Shown here: positions 8,249-21,905 of the stretch, piece after piece | Position numbering within the stretch: the stretch's first letter is position 1 | Layout: each line of letters begins with the position of its first letter | Source of the DNA: Chitiniphilus purpureus | GTDB taxonomy: Bacteria > Pseudomonadota > Gammaproteobacteria > Burkholderiales > Chitinibacteraceae | Reading direction: 5' to 3' | Assembly: GCF_025642115.1 (NCBI RefSeq) | Contig: NZ_CP106753.1 | Span: 620,001 to 684,000, forward strand | Length of the DNA stretch: 64,000 nucleotides | Made by a program: the position numbers and the translations under genes | The notes under the pieces: model-generated | Told to the model about the DNA's origin: nothing | The model's input: only the letters and a program-made list of their open reading frames with translations | The model's database searches: none

Positions 8249-9682
8249 ATGTCTTTCTCATCCGCATTGCTGCATCAGGATGCCTTCATCGAGGGTCGCT
8301 GGCATCCGGCCGCGGCGCGTTTCCCGGTACACGATCCGGCCACCGGCGAGTGCCTGGCACAGGTGGCCCGCGGTGACCGGGCATCGGCCCGGCTGGCGAT
8401 CGATGCGGCCGAACGGGCGCTGCCCGCCTGGCGGGCGACGCCGGCCAAGGCGCGCGCGACGCTGCTGCGCCGCTGGTACGAGCTGATGGTCGCGCATAGC
8501 GAGGAGATCGCCACGTTGCTGACGCGTGAGCAAGGCAAACCGCTTGCCGAGGCGCGCGGCGAAGTGCTTTACGCCGCAAGCTTCATCGAATGGTTTGCCG
8601 AAGAGGCACGCCGTATCGCCGGCGACGTGCTGGAACACCCTCAGGCCGACCGGCGCATCCTGGTGCTCAAGCAGTCGGTCGGGGTCTGCGCGGCGATCAC
8701 GCCATGGAATTTCCCGGCAGCCATGATCGCGCGCAAGGCGGGGGCGGCGCTGGCCGCCGGCTGCACCATGGTGGTCAAGCCGGCCAGCCAGACCCCGCTG
8801 ACCGCGTTGGCCATGGCGGCGCTTGCCAATGAGGCCGGCCTGCCCGCCGGGATCTTCAACGTGGTGCCCGGCCCTGCCGGCGAGGTCGGTGCCGAGCTCG
8901 CCGAAAACCCCCAGGTACGCAAGCTCTCGTTCACCGGCTCCACCGCAGTCGGCCGCAAGCTGATGGCCCAATGCGCGCCGACGCTGAAGAAACTGTCGCT
9001 GGAGCTGGGCGGCAATGCGCCGTTCATTGTGTTCGATGACGCGGATGTGGATGCGGCGGTGGAGGGCGCACTGGCCGCCAAGTACCGCAACAGCGGGCAG
9101 ACCTGCGTCTGTGCCAACCGCTTCTATGTCCAGCGGGGCGTGTACGACGCCTTCGCCGCCAAGCTGGCCGAGCGGGTGGCCATGCTCAAGGTGGGCAACG
9201 GCCTGGAGGCCGGCGTGGAACAGGGGCCGCTGATCGACGAGGCGGCACTGGCCAAGGTGCAGGAGCACGTGGCCGACGCCCAGGCGCTGGGCGCCCGCGT
9301 GCTGTGCGGGGGGCGGGCATTGGGCGGCACGTGGTACGCCCCGACGGTGTTGGCCGATGTGCGCGCCGATGCGCAGATCACCCGCGAAGAGACCTTCGGC
9401 CCGGTGGCGGCCTTGGTGCGCTTTAAGGAGGAGCGCGAGGCGGTCGCGCTTGCCAATGCCAGCGAATATGGCCTTGCCGCCTACTTCTACGGCCGCGATC
9501 TGGGCCGGGTGTTCCGCGTGGCCGAAGCACTGGAATACGGCATGGTCGGGGTCAACACCGGCCTGTTCAGCAACGAGGTGGGGCCGTTCGGTGGCATCAA
9601 GCAAAGCGGCTTTGGCCGTGAAGGCTCCAAGTACGGCCTGACCGAGTACCTGGAGCTCAAATACCTCTGCCTGGGGCTGTGA
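8249..9682 (+). CDS. gabD: NAD(P)-dependent succinate-semialdehyde dehydrogenase
   Basis: Oxidises succinate semialdehyde to succinate, the end of the GABA shunt. 477 residues, matching the GabD branch of the aldehyde dehydrogenase family. Visible motifs are the cofactor-binding region ITPWNFPAAMIARK, FTGSTAVGRKLM, the general base in LELGGNAPF and the nucleophile in NSGQTCVCANRF. The ATG at 8249 is preceded by AAGGA about nine bases upstream. No gabT or gabP is adjacent, so its use in GABA breakdown specifically is inferred from the family; related semialdehydes are possible substrates. Confidence 0.88.
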   Translation: MSFSSALLHQDAFIEGRWHPAAARFPVHDPATGECLAQVARGDRASARLAIDAAERALPAWRATPAKARATLLRRWYELMVAHSEEIATLLTREQGKPLAEARGEVLYAASFIEWFAEEARRIAGDVLEHPQADRRILVLKQSVGVCAAITPWNFPAAMIARKAGAALAAGCTMVVKPASQTPLTALAMAALANEAGLPAGIFNVVPGPAGEVGAELAENPQVRKLSFTGSTAVGRKLMAQCAPTLKKLSLELGGNAPFIVFDDADVDAAVEGALAAKYRNSGQTCVCANRFYVQRGVYDAFAAKLAERVAMLKVGNGLEAGVEQGPLIDEAALAKVQEHVADAQALGARVLCGGRALGGTWYAPTVLADVRADAQITREETFGPVAALVRFKEEREAVALANASEYGLAAYFYGRDLGRVFRVAEALEYGMVGVNTGLFSNEVGPFGGIKQSGFGREGSKYGLTEYLELKYLCLGL

Positions 9683-9688
9683 GTCCGC

Positions 9689-10516
9689 CTAGACCGACCA
9701 GTCGATCAGGCCGGTCCAGGCGGTGGCAAGCACCAGCACCCCGAAACCGATGCGATACCAGGCGAACGGAATGAAGGTGTGGCTGGAGACGTAGCGGATC
9801 AGCGCCCGGATCGCAATGAACGCGAAGACGAACGAGGCGATGAAACCGACGGCGAACACGCCGGTGTCGCCCGCATCGAGCACGTGGCGATGCTTGTATA
9901 GGCTGTACAGCGAGGCGGCGCCCAGCGTCGGGATGCCGAGGAAGAACGAGAACTCGGTCGCCGCCTTGCGCGACAACCCGAAGAACAGCCCGCCGATGAT
10001 GGTTGCGCCGGACCGGCTGGTGCCGGGAATCAGGGCGAAGCATTGGCACAGGCCCACCTTGAGCGCATCCAGCAGCGACAGATCGTCGACCTCCCGTACC
10101 GTGACCGTGTGCTCGCGTTTCTCGGCCCACAGAATGATGAAGCCGCCCACGATGAATGCAATCGCCACCGGCACCGGGTGGAACAGCACGGCCTTGATCT
10201 GCTCGTTGAACAGTTTGCCGAGGGTGGCGGCCGGGATGAACGCGATCAGCACTGCCAGCAGCAGATTGCGCTCGCTGCCAGGCCGGCGTACCCCCACACC
10301 CAGCGTGCGTCCCAGCTTGGCGCGGTATTCCCAGACCACCGCCAGCATGGCACCGAGCTGGATGAAGATCTCGTAGACGTCCCGCTTTTCCTTGGACAGG
10401 AAGTCCAGCAGCTGGGCGGTCAGGATCAGGTGGCCCGTGCTTGAGATCGGCAGAAACTCGGTCACACCCTCGACCAGGCCCATGATCAACGACTTCAGCA
10501 ACAGCAGGATATCCAT
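9689..10516 (-). CDS. uppP: undecaprenyl-diphosphatase UppP (BacA)
   Basis: Integral membrane phosphatase that recycles undecaprenyl diphosphate to the monophosphate carrier for peptidoglycan and LPS O-antigen synthesis; overexpression of the family gives bacitracin resistance. 275 residues with many hydrophobic helices. The two conserved active-site segments are present: EGVTEFLPISSTGH near residue 16 and PGTSRSGATIIGG near residue 165. It converges with gabD, only six bases between stops. A perfect TATAAT lies about 33 bases upstream of its start. Confidence 0.95.
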   Translation of the reverse strand: MDILLLLKSLIMGLVEGVTEFLPISSTGHLILTAQLLDFLSKEKRDVYEIFIQLGAMLAVVWEYRAKLGRTLGVGVRRPGSERNLLLAVLIAFIPAATLGKLFNEQIKAVLFHPVPVAIAFIVGGFIILWAEKREHTVTVREVDDLSLLDALKVGLCQCFALIPGTSRSGATIIGGLFFGLSRKAATEFSFFLGIPTLGAASLYSLYKHRHVLDAGDTGVFAVGFIASFVFAFIAIRALIRYVSSHTFIPFAWYRIGFGVLVLATAWTGLIDWSV

Positions 10517-10548
10517 GCAAAGGTCCGGTGGTTCGAGACAAAGGGCGC

Positions 10549-10554
10549 ATTATA
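10549..10554 (-). promoter_or_regulatory. candidate -10 box of the uppP promoter
   Basis: On the minus strand this hexamer is a perfect TATAAT, preceded by TGGC, so it is close to an extended -10. It lies 33 bases upstream of the uppP start. No convincing -35 hexamer is seen at 16-18 bases spacing. Confidence 0.45.
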
Positions 10555-10669
10555 GCCAGCAAGTCTTGAATCCCGAGGTCGCAATGACCGCCCCGGGGTG
10601 CATCCGCGCAGCGGTTATTTTTCACAAGGGAAACGGGAACTGGGGCGGGACAGGGGCGTCACACAAAGC

Positions 10670-10758
10670 GTGCGACTGAACGCCGCTTCCCCGAGCGGCC
10701 CGCATTTTGCTCATCTCCTCCCTGATGGCCGGGCTCATTCACAGCCCGGCTTTTTTTT
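10670..10758 (+). ncRNA. candidate small regulatory RNA with CU-rich anti-Shine-Dalgarno loop
   Basis: A plus-strand terminator sits here with no plus-strand gene before it (uppP and dciA both read the other way). Just upstream are two further elements: a hairpin GCCGCT/AGCGGC (10682-10699) with a C-rich loop, and a short stem CATC/GATG (10712-10727) displaying TCCTCCCT, complementary to a Shine-Dalgarno sequence. The structured 5' hairpin, CU-rich loop and terminator with eight Ts are the layout of trans-acting sRNAs. A possible ECF-sigma-like promoter (GGAACT at 10636-10641, 17 bases, TCACA at 10659-10663) would start transcription near 10670. The 5' end is a guess. Confidence 0.45.
10728..10758 (+). 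terminator. strong rho-independent terminator, orphan
   Basis: An eight-base-pair stem GCCGGGCT/AGCCCGGC with a seven-base loop, followed directly by eight Ts. It works only for plus-strand transcripts, because no T tract follows on the other strand. Confidence 0.85.
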
Positions 10759-10790
10759 GTCCTGATCCGGGATGCGCTGTGCCGGAGGTC

Positions 10791-11213
10791 TTAGCGGTGA
10801 TGCCGCGCTAGCCGTTGCACCGCCTCGCGCAGCGGCCCGTCCTCCAGCGTCTGTGCCAACGTATCGAAGGCGGCAAGCGCCGCGGGACTCATGGTTAAGT
10901 CCTTGGTCCGCATCGCTTTTTGCCTGAGCAGCCCAACTTGCACCCGTGGACGGATTGCGGTAGCTTGCCATCCGGCCAGCCGAACCGCTGCCAGCACCGC
11001 CTTGCCGGCGACCTTCAGCCGGGCCGCCGCTGCCGGCGAAGTCACCCCGACCTGCAGCACCTCCTGGTGCACCGTCGCGGCGATGCAAGCGGCGCCCAGC
11101 GCCGGCGGTACCGCACCACGCACCGTGGCGAGCAGGCGGTTGAGTTCCTCGACCTGCGCCATCAGCCGCACAAGCTGTCGATCATTGCCGATGAAACGGG
11201 ATGGATGAGGCAT
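10791..11213 (-). CDS. dciA: DUF721 family protein, DciA-type replicative helicase loader
   Basis: A 140-residue protein of the DUF721/DciA family. DciA interacts with DnaB and helps load it in bacteria that lack DnaC. The N-terminus gives LVRLMAQVEELNRLL, followed by a small basic alpha/beta domain containing HQEVLQVGVTSPAAAARL and ending in a helical tail. The position, divergent from an M23 peptidase and secA, is the usual one for this family in betaproteobacteria. The ATG at 11213 gives the family N-terminus. Sequence identity in this family is low, so the call leans on length, pattern and context. Confidence 0.75.
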   Translation of the reverse strand: MPHPSRFIGNDRQLVRLMAQVEELNRLLATVRGAVPPALGAACIAATVHQEVLQVGVTSPAAAARLKVAGKAVLAAVRLAGWQATAIRPRVQVGLLRQKAMRTKDLTMSPAALAAFDTLAQTLEDGPLREAVQRLARHHR

Positions 11214-11252
11214 GGCTGGCACTGGAGAACAAGGCAAGAGGGGAAAGACGGT

Positions 11253-12134
11253 TTGAATATTATTCTGGTTTCCAGCCGGTTCTCCAGGGCATTGCACCTG
11301 GGACCCTATACCGTGGCCGGATTGGTCCTGCTGTTTGCGCTTGCGGCAGGCGGGGTCGGCGTCGGGATGGGCATGCTGCTGGGCGGTGGACAGGCACGCC
11401 CGCTGTTCACACTGGCTCCGAGCCCCAAACGCGCTGACCTGGACGCGCTGGCGATCCAGCTCGGAAGATTGCAGGCCAAGCTGCTGCGCCTTGACGGGCT
11501 GGCCAAACAGGTCGGGATCAAGACCGGCATCGATGTGGCGCCCTTCCTGTCCAACCAGCCGGCGCCGACCGGCGGCCTCGCCCAGCCCGAGCGGGCGCTG
11601 AGTGTCGCAGGTTTTACGCAGGCGCTTGCCCACAGCACCGACCAGGCCGACGCCTATCTGGACCAGATGACACTTGCCCAGACGCTGCTGCTGCGCCCAC
11701 GCGGCTGGCAGTTGCCGAGCCGAGCGCCGCTTGCCGCCGGGCTGCAGTCATCCAGCTTCGGCTGGCGGATCGATCCCTTCTCGGGCCGGCAGAATTTCCA
11801 CGAAGGCATCGATTTCGTCGGCCCTGTCGGCACCCCGATCCACGCCGCCGCCGCCGGGGAGGTGGTGTACGCGGAGCGCCATCCCCAGTATGGTAATATG
11901 GTCGAGCTTAGCCACGACAACGGCCTTACCAGCCGCTACGCCCATGCCAGCAAGCTGCTGGTCAAGGTGGGCGACAAGGTGGATGCCGGGCAGAACATCG
12001 CCGAAGTAGGCAGTACCGGCCGCTCCACCGGGCCGCATCTGCATTTCGAGATCCGTTACAAGGGCGTGGCGCAGAATCCGTTGCGCTTCATGTCACCCGA
12101 GGCGGTGACCCAGGTGGCGGCGGCAAGCGACTAA
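11253..12134 (+). CDS. M23 family (LytM) peptidase, membrane-anchored
   Basis: A 293-residue envelope protein: one transmembrane helix (about residues 18-40), a helical stalk, then a LytM domain. The zinc ligands are intact in FHEGIDFVG (HxxxD) and HLHFEIR (HxH), so it is predicted to be an active peptidoglycan endopeptidase in the periplasm. The TTG start at 11253 is chosen because NIILVSSRFSRALHL is the family N-terminus and because an upstream ATG at 11205 would overlap divergent dciA. A ribosome binding site (GAGGGGAAAG) precedes the TTG. A terminator-like hairpin separates it from secA. Confidence 0.88.
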   Translation: MNIILVSSRFSRALHLGPYTVAGLVLLFALAAGGVGVGMGMLLGGGQARPLFTLAPSPKRADLDALAIQLGRLQAKLLRLDGLAKQVGIKTGIDVAPFLSNQPAPTGGLAQPERALSVAGFTQALAHSTDQADAYLDQMTLAQTLLLRPRGWQLPSRAPLAAGLQSSSFGWRIDPFSGRQNFHEGIDFVGPVGTPIHAAAAGEVVYAERHPQYGNMVELSHDNGLTSRYAHASKLLVKVGDKVDAGQNIAEVGSTGRSTGPHLHFEIRYKGVAQNPLRFMSPEAVTQVAAASD

Positions 12135-12146
12135 GGGGATGGAAAT

Positions 12147-12170
12147 CCCGATGGGGCAGCCCCATCTGGG
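12147..12170 (+). promoter_or_regulatory. GC-rich hairpin in the M23-secA intergenic region
   Basis: Inverted repeat GATGGGG/CCCCATC with a three-base loop, extended by an outer CCC/GGG pairing. It starts 13 bases after the M23 stop and is not followed by Ts. It may be part of the secA leader or protect the M23 mRNA end. Confidence 0.4.
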
Positions 12171-12185
12171 ACAGGACTTCACAAG

Positions 12186-12217
12186 CGGCGGAGGGCTTTC
12201 CCTACCGCCGTTGTTCT
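12186..12217 (+). terminator. terminator or attenuator-like hairpin upstream of secA
   Basis: The stem CGGCGGAGGG/CCCTaCCGCCG has ten base pairs with one bulged A and a four-base loop, followed by TTGTTCT. The hairpin ends about 50 bases before the secA start, so it could end M23 transcripts or act as a leader attenuator. Confidence 0.5.
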
Positions 12218-12259
12218 AACTAAAACACCGCCCGTGAGCGGGAAACGTTGGCAACGGAC

Positions 12260-15001
<2,742 letters not shown>

Positions 15002-15007
15002 TGCGGC

Positions 15008-15035
15008 GCGCCCGGTTGACGACAACCGGGCGCTT
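15008..15035 (+). terminator. rho-independent terminator after secA
   Basis: Perfect ten-base-pair stem GCGCCCGGTT/AACCGGGCGC with a six-base loop, followed by TTGATT. It starts seven bases after the secA stop. Confidence 0.75.
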
Positions 15036-15055
15036 GATTATCGTTGCAACCCTTG

Positions 15056-15131
<76 letters not shown>

Positions 15132-15138
15132 GATTCAA

Positions 15139-15167
15139 CGCCCAACCCGTGCTCGGTTGGGCGTTTT
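15139..15167 (+). terminator. rho-independent terminator after tRNA-Ala
   Basis: Perfect nine-base-pair stem CGCCCAACC/GGTTGGGCG with a seven-base loop, followed by TTTT. It begins eight bases after the tRNA CCA end. Confidence 0.8.
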
Positions 15168-15545
15168 CGTTGGCGGCTGTCCTGCACCGCGCTGGCGGTT
15201 CGCCCGTGTTGGATGTCGACACCGGACGCGCGCAAAGCGCGGCGGGCTGGCATCGCGAGGGAGCCATCTGAAGGCGCCGCCTGCGCGCGTTGCCGCCTTT
15301 TTCACCGCCGTGGCGTGATCCGGACGGGCCCGGTATTCCCGACCACCACCTGCGTATCCAGGGTGAGGCCACGTCACCAACGGCGTTGTGCCGCGTCGGG
15401 GCATGCCGCTGCGCCGTGCCGTGGCTGCACTGCCGCATCGGGGCGCTACAGGCAGGTGCGGGAACGGCTCGAAGGCCGGGCGGGCAGAGGAACCTGGAGC
15501 ACGCCGACGCCCGGGTGACCCGGGCGCCGGCTTTCGGTGGATGGG
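15168..15545. other. intergenic region between tRNA-Ala and the uvrA-like gene
   Basis: No supported gene. The only structure I see is a long GC hairpin at 15503-15531 (GCCGACGCCCGGGT/ACCCGGGCGCCGGC). It lies just past the uvrA-like stop and may help end that transcript, though it lacks a T tract in either direction. Confidence 0.5.
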
Positions 15546-17945
<2,400 letters not shown>

Positions 17946-17990
17946 GCCGGTGATGTCCTCCTGTTGCACTGCCGTGCCCGCCAGCGAGTG

Positions 17991-18401
17991 TCAGCGTCGT
18001 TCCTGGATGCGGATCATATTGCCTGCGGGGTCGCGCACGCCGCAGTCGCGTACGCCATAGGGCTGGTCGGTCGGCTCCTGCACAATCTCGGCGTCTGCCG
18101 CCTGCAGCCTCTCGAAGACTGCATCAAGGTCGGGCGTGGCGAGCAGGATCATCGCGAAGGTGCCCTTGGCCATCATTTCGACGATGGTGCGGCGCTCGTC
18201 GTCGGTGAGGCCCGGTGTGGCACCGGGCGGGTACAGCACGATGGACGTGCCGGGCTGGCCTTGGGGGCCCACCGTGATCCAGCGGTTGCCGCCGTAGGCG
18301 ACGTCGTTGCGCACTTCGAAGCCGAGTGTGTCGCGATAGAAGGCCAGTGAAACCGCCGCGTCGGTGTGCGGCAGGAAGGTCGAGTGGATGCTGAGGTCCA
18401 T
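17991..18401 (-). CDS. VOC (glyoxalase/bleomycin-resistance) family protein
   Basis: 136 residues with the paired beta-alpha-beta-beta-beta modules of the vicinal oxygen chelate fold. Recognisable parts are the start SIHSTFLPHTDAAVSLAFYR, GFEVRNDVAYGG and the C-terminal DPAGNMIRIQE. Family members are either metal-dependent enzymes or drug-binding proteins; the substrate cannot be read from the sequence. A good ribosome binding site (AGGAG, seven bases) supports the start. It lies between an AraC regulator (38-base gap) and a UvrA-like gene (45-base gap), all in the same direction. Confidence 0.85.
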   Translation of the reverse strand: MDLSIHSTFLPHTDAAVSLAFYRDTLGFEVRNDVAYGGNRWITVGPQGQPGTSIVLYPPGATPGLTDDERRTIVEMMAKGTFAMILLATPDLDAVFERLQAADAEIVQEPTDQPYGVRDCGVRDPAGNMIRIQERR

Positions 18402-18439
18402 GGTGTCGTCTCCTGGTGGATGGCGGGAAAGCCATGGCG

Positions 18440-18889
18440 TCAGTCTAGGGCCGGTGCGCCGGGCGGCGCTTCTCGATTCCTGATCGGCCGCGTCACCTGC
18501 TTGGCCACGCAGGAGGGCATGCCGGCCACTTCGCCAGCGGCCTTGAGCCGGTAGACACTCGGCGGCATGCCCACCAATTCGGTGAAGCGTGTGCTGAAGG
18601 TGCCCAGCGACGAGGCACCGACCTCGAAACAGACTTCGGTCACGCTCAGGTCGCCACGGCGCAGCAGTGCCATCGCGCGCTCGATGCGGCGCGTCATCAG
18701 GTATGAATAGACCGACTCCCCATAGGCCAGCCGGAACTGCCGGCTCAGATGCCCGCCCGACATGTGCACGCTGCGCGCCAGCGCCTCGACATCCAGCGGC
18801 TGGGCGTAGTCCCGGTCGATCCGGTCACGGACGCGACGCAAGCGGGCAAGATCGCGCAGATGCTGCGCTTCGGGGCGTTTGCTGGTCAT
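18440..18889 (-). CDS. AraC family transcriptional regulator
   Basis: About 149 residues made almost entirely of the double helix-turn-helix DNA-binding domain: LDVEALARSVHMSGGHLSRQ and LSVTEVCFEVGASSLGTFST, followed by FTELVGMPPSVYR. There is no N-terminal ligand domain, so any signal would have to act through the short tail (MPSCVAKQVTRPIRNRE), which contains a cysteine. The ATG at 18889 is the first ATG; the frame is open to a TTG at 18925. It heads the AraC-VOC-UvrA set and is the natural candidate for its regulator (inference). Confidence 0.88.
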   Translation of the reverse strand: MTSKRPEAQHLRDLARLRRVRDRIDRDYAQPLDVEALARSVHMSGGHLSRQFRLAYGESVYSYLMTRRIERAMALLRRGDLSVTEVCFEVGASSLGTFSTRFTELVGMPPSVYRLKAAGEVAGMPSCVAKQVTRPIRNREAPPGAPALD

Positions 18890-19027
18890 CCGCAGGATCG
18901 TGCCAGGACGCTGCCGTGTGCTCAAGGTCCCGGCCTGTCGGCAGCGGGTGCGCCGATGCCCGGATGGTTGGCGCTCAACGTGGCGGGATAGGGTGCTACC
19001 TGCCGCGCCGGCCTGCTGTTGCGGCGG

Positions 19028-20065
19028 CTAGGGCCTCACCTGCGCGCGCCGCTGCGCGCTGCGTATCGCCGCTTCGATCACCCGCATCACAGCGCTCGCT
19101 TCTTCCCCGGAGACCGGGTTGGGTGCAAGGCCCAGCAGCGCGTCGCGCACGCCGGCGTAGTAGGCCGGATAGTCGCCGCGCGGCAGGATCACCGGGTCGG
19201 CATGCGGCGCGTCGTCGGTCCAGCGATGCAGCGTGCCCGTGCGGGGATCGCGGCCCCAATCCGGGTCGGCAGGGGTGAGGCCGGCCTTGAGCTGGTCTTC
19301 CTGATTGTCGAGCCCGTGCACTTCGAAGCTTGCCGCCGTGCCGTGCGCCACGAAGCGCGCCGTGCCGCCGCTGACCAGCATGCTGGCGCCCAGTTCGACC
19401 CGTTGTGTCGGGTAGTGCAGCACCACCAGCGCGTCGTCCACCGCCACACCGCCATCGCGCCGGATCGCCAGATCGGCGCTGACCATCTGCGGCATGCCGA
19501 ACAGCTGCAACGCCTGGTCGACCAGATGCGGGCCCAGGTCGAACCACAGGCCGCCGCCCGGGCCGCCGCCTTCGCGCCAACGCTGCCGCACGGCGGGCCG
19601 GTAACGGTCGAACCGGCTTTGCAGCAGCGTCACCCGGCCCAGGGCGCCGTCCGCCATGAGCTGGCGCAATGCCAGGAAATCGGCATCCCAGCGCCGGTTG
19701 TGGAATATCGACAGCACCCGGTTCATTTCGCGTGCCGTCACGACCAGCGCGTCCGCTTCGGCCACGCTCAGCGTGAACGGCTTGTCCACCACCACATGCT
19801 TGCCGGCGGCCAGCGCGGCGCGGGCCAGGGGCGCATGCGTGTCGTTGGGGGTGGCGATCACCACCAGATCCAGATCCGGGCGGGTGATCAGCGCTGCCGG
19901 CTCGGTCTTGACCGCGACATCCGGCCAATCCGCGATCACGTCCGCTGGCCGGGAACTGGCCACTGCGACCAGCGACAGTCCGGGAGTGGCATGGATCAAC
20001 GGGGCATGGAAGGTCTTGCCGGCGTAACCGTATCCGATCAGGCCGACACGCAACGGGTTGGACAT
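19028..20065 (-). CDS. Gfo/Idh/MocA family oxidoreductase (YdgJ-like)
   Basis: 345 residues. An N-terminal Rossmann fold carries the NAD(P) motif VGLIGYGYAGKTFHAPLI, then VVIATPNDTHAPLA and the catalytic-lysine segment VVVDKPFTLS. The C-terminal domain has the family alpha/beta fold with GGGLWFDLGPHLVDQAL. Length and pattern fit the YdgJ/YvaA branch, some of which are inositol or sugar dehydrogenases. The exact substrate is not readable, and no sugar transport genes are adjacent. It is divergent from the GNAT gene at 20204. Confidence 0.87.
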   Translation of the reverse strand: MSNPLRVGLIGYGYAGKTFHAPLIHATPGLSLVAVASSRPADVIADWPDVAVKTEPAALITRPDLDLVVIATPNDTHAPLARAALAAGKHVVVDKPFTLSVAEADALVVTAREMNRVLSIFHNRRWDADFLALRQLMADGALGRVTLLQSRFDRYRPAVRQRWREGGGPGGGLWFDLGPHLVDQALQLFGMPQMVSADLAIRRDGGVAVDDALVVLHYPTQRVELGASMLVSGGTARFVAHGTAASFEVHGLDNQEDQLKAGLTPADPDWGRDPRTGTLHRWTDDAPHADPVILPRGDYPAYYAGVRDALLGLAPNPVSGEEASAVMRVIEAAIRSAQRRAQVRP

Positions 20066-20203
20066 GCTGCAACAGCTCCGACTGCAATCCGGTGATGGTA
20101 TAACCGGTCCGTGACGGGTGTCGAAGGTGCCTGCCCGAGGCCGGTCCGGTCCATGGGGCCGCCACTGTAGCCCGGACCCGTTGCACTTGTCATTCCCTAC
20201 TGC

Positions 20204-21370
20204 ATGGCCTTTTCCATGTCTGATACCCAATTGCGCGTGCATCCCCGCATCGACGATCTGCCTGCCGATCAATGGAACGCCCTTGCCGGCGCCCATCCGG
20301 CACAGCGCCATGCGTTCCTGGCGGCCCTGGAGGCAAGCGGCGCGGTGGGCCCGGGCACCGGCTGGCAGCCCTGCCATCTGGGCCTATGGCGGGACGGTCG
20401 GCTGTGCGCGGCGATGCCGCTCTATGCCAAGACGCACTCGTTCGGCGAATACGTGTTCGATTGGGCCTGGGCACGCGCCTACGCCGAACATGGGCTGGCC
20501 TACTATCCCAAGCTGGTCTGTGCGATCCCGTTCACGCCAGTGCCCGGCGCCCGGCTGTTCGCCGGTTCGGCGCAGGACCGTCTGTTGTTGCTCAATGCTG
20601 CGCGCGAGCGGGCCGGGCAGGACGGCCTGTCGTCGCTGCACCTGCTGTTCGCTGATAACGAGGACCTGGCCGCAGCGCAGGCGATGGGCATGCTGCGGCG
20701 CGAACAGGTGCAGTTCCATTGGCTGCGTCAGCCGCACTGGCGCGATTTCGACGACTTCCTGGCAAGCCTTGCCCGCGACAAGCGCAAGCGCATTCGGCAG
20801 GAGCGGCGGCGGGTGGCGCAGGCCGGGGTGGCGATCGAGCGCAAGCGGGGCTCACAGATCGACGCGATGGACTGGGCGTTCTTCATCCGCTGCTATGAAG
20901 CGACCTATCGGCAGCATCGTTCCACGCCGTATCTCAATCTTGCGTTCTTCCGCGCAGCGCACACGGCCGCCCCTGACGATTGGCTGATGGTGCAGGCCTC
21001 ACGCGATGGGGTGCCGATTGCGGCTGCGCTGAACCTGGTCGGGCCTGACCGGCTGTACGGGCGCTATTGGGGGGCGCAATGGGATGCCGGCGGCTGGGTG
21101 CCTGGGCTGCACTTCGAGCTGTGTTACTACCAGGGCATCGAGTTCGCACTGGCCGAGGGGCTCGCGGCATTCGAAGGCGGCGCCCAGGGCGAGCACAAGC
21201 TGGCACGTGGTTTCAGCCCAGTGATCACCTATTCGGCGCACTGGCTGGCCCATCCGGCCTTTGCCGATGCGGTCGATCGTTTCCTCGGGCAGGAGCGGCA
21301 GGCGGTATCCGCCTACCGGCAGGAGCTGGAGATGCACCTGCCGTTCCGTGATCCGCTTATTTCCACTTGA
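20204..21370 (+). CDS. GNAT-fold protein of the DUF482 (COG3146) family
   Basis: 388 residues matching the DUF482 family of predicted N-acyltransferases, related in fold to FemAB-type enzymes. Characteristic segments are the central LFADNEDLAAAQAMG, FLASLARDKRKRIRQERR and the C-terminal EGGAQGEHKLARGF. The function is unassigned experimentally as far as I know. No signal peptide or membrane helix is visible. The start is either ATG 20204 or 20216 (four residues shorter). Its end overlaps the convergent thioredoxin-like gene by 14 bases. Confidence 0.85.
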   Translation: MAFSMSDTQLRVHPRIDDLPADQWNALAGAHPAQRHAFLAALEASGAVGPGTGWQPCHLGLWRDGRLCAAMPLYAKTHSFGEYVFDWAWARAYAEHGLAYYPKLVCAIPFTPVPGARLFAGSAQDRLLLLNAARERAGQDGLSSLHLLFADNEDLAAAQAMGMLRREQVQFHWLRQPHWRDFDDFLASLARDKRKRIRQERRRVAQAGVAIERKRGSQIDAMDWAFFIRCYEATYRQHRSTPYLNLAFFRAAHTAAPDDWLMVQASRDGVPIAAALNLVGPDRLYGRYWGAQWDAGGWVPGLHFELCYYQGIEFALAEGLAAFEGGAQGEHKLARGFSPVITYSAHWLAHPAFADAVDRFLGQERQAVSAYRQELEMHLPFRDPLIST

Positions 21371-21905
21371 TGCTGCAGCCCACGCTGGGCTGTTGCTCCG
21401 CCGGCAGTGGCAGGTCGTTGGTCAGCGCCTCCACCGCCGCCCGGACGGCGGCACCGGTGGCCGGTGCGCCGCCGGGCCGCGTGTCGTCGAACTGGCCGCG
21501 ATACACCAACGCGCCGGCACCGTCGAACAGGAACAGATCGGGCGTGCAGGCGGCGTTGAAGGCGCGCGCCACGTCCTGCGTCTCGTCGTACAGATAGGGA
21601 AAGGTATAGTCCTGCTCGCGTGCCACGGCAGCCATCTGCGCCGGGCCATCCTGGGGGTAGCGGGCCACGTCGTTGGACGAGATCGCGACCATGCCCACCC
21701 CCTGCGCCGCGAATTCGCGCCCCAACGGCGCCAGCGCCGGGTTGATGTGCTGCACATACGGGCAATGGTTGCAGATGAAGATCACCAGCAACCCGCTCGG
21801 CCCGAGCAGATCGATGCTGCGATAGCGCGTGCCGTCGCCGTCGGGCAGGGTGAAGGCCGGTAGCGGGCTGCCCAGCGGCAGCATGGTGGACGGAATCAGG
21901 GCCAT
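21357..21905 (-). CDS. thioredoxin-fold protein (AhpC/TSA-redoxin type)
   Basis: A 182-residue single-domain redoxin. The active site is ICNHCPYV with Cys45 and Cys48 (CxxC), preceded by a peroxiredoxin-like start LGSPLPAFTLPDGDG. The later GMVAISSNDVARYPQDGP and CTPDLFLFD segments are typical of the thioredoxin-family proteins often labelled AhpC/TSA family. Probably a cytoplasmic thiol oxidoreductase or peroxidase; no signal peptide is seen. It converges with the DUF482 gene. Confidence 0.85.
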   Translation of the reverse strand: MALIPSTMLPLGSPLPAFTLPDGDGTRYRSIDLLGPSGLLVIFICNHCPYVQHINPALAPLGREFAAQGVGMVAISSNDVARYPQDGPAQMAAVAREQDYTFPYLYDETQDVARAFNAACTPDLFLFDGAGALVYRGQFDDTRPGGAPATGAAVRAAVEALTNDLPLPAEQQPSVGCSIKWK

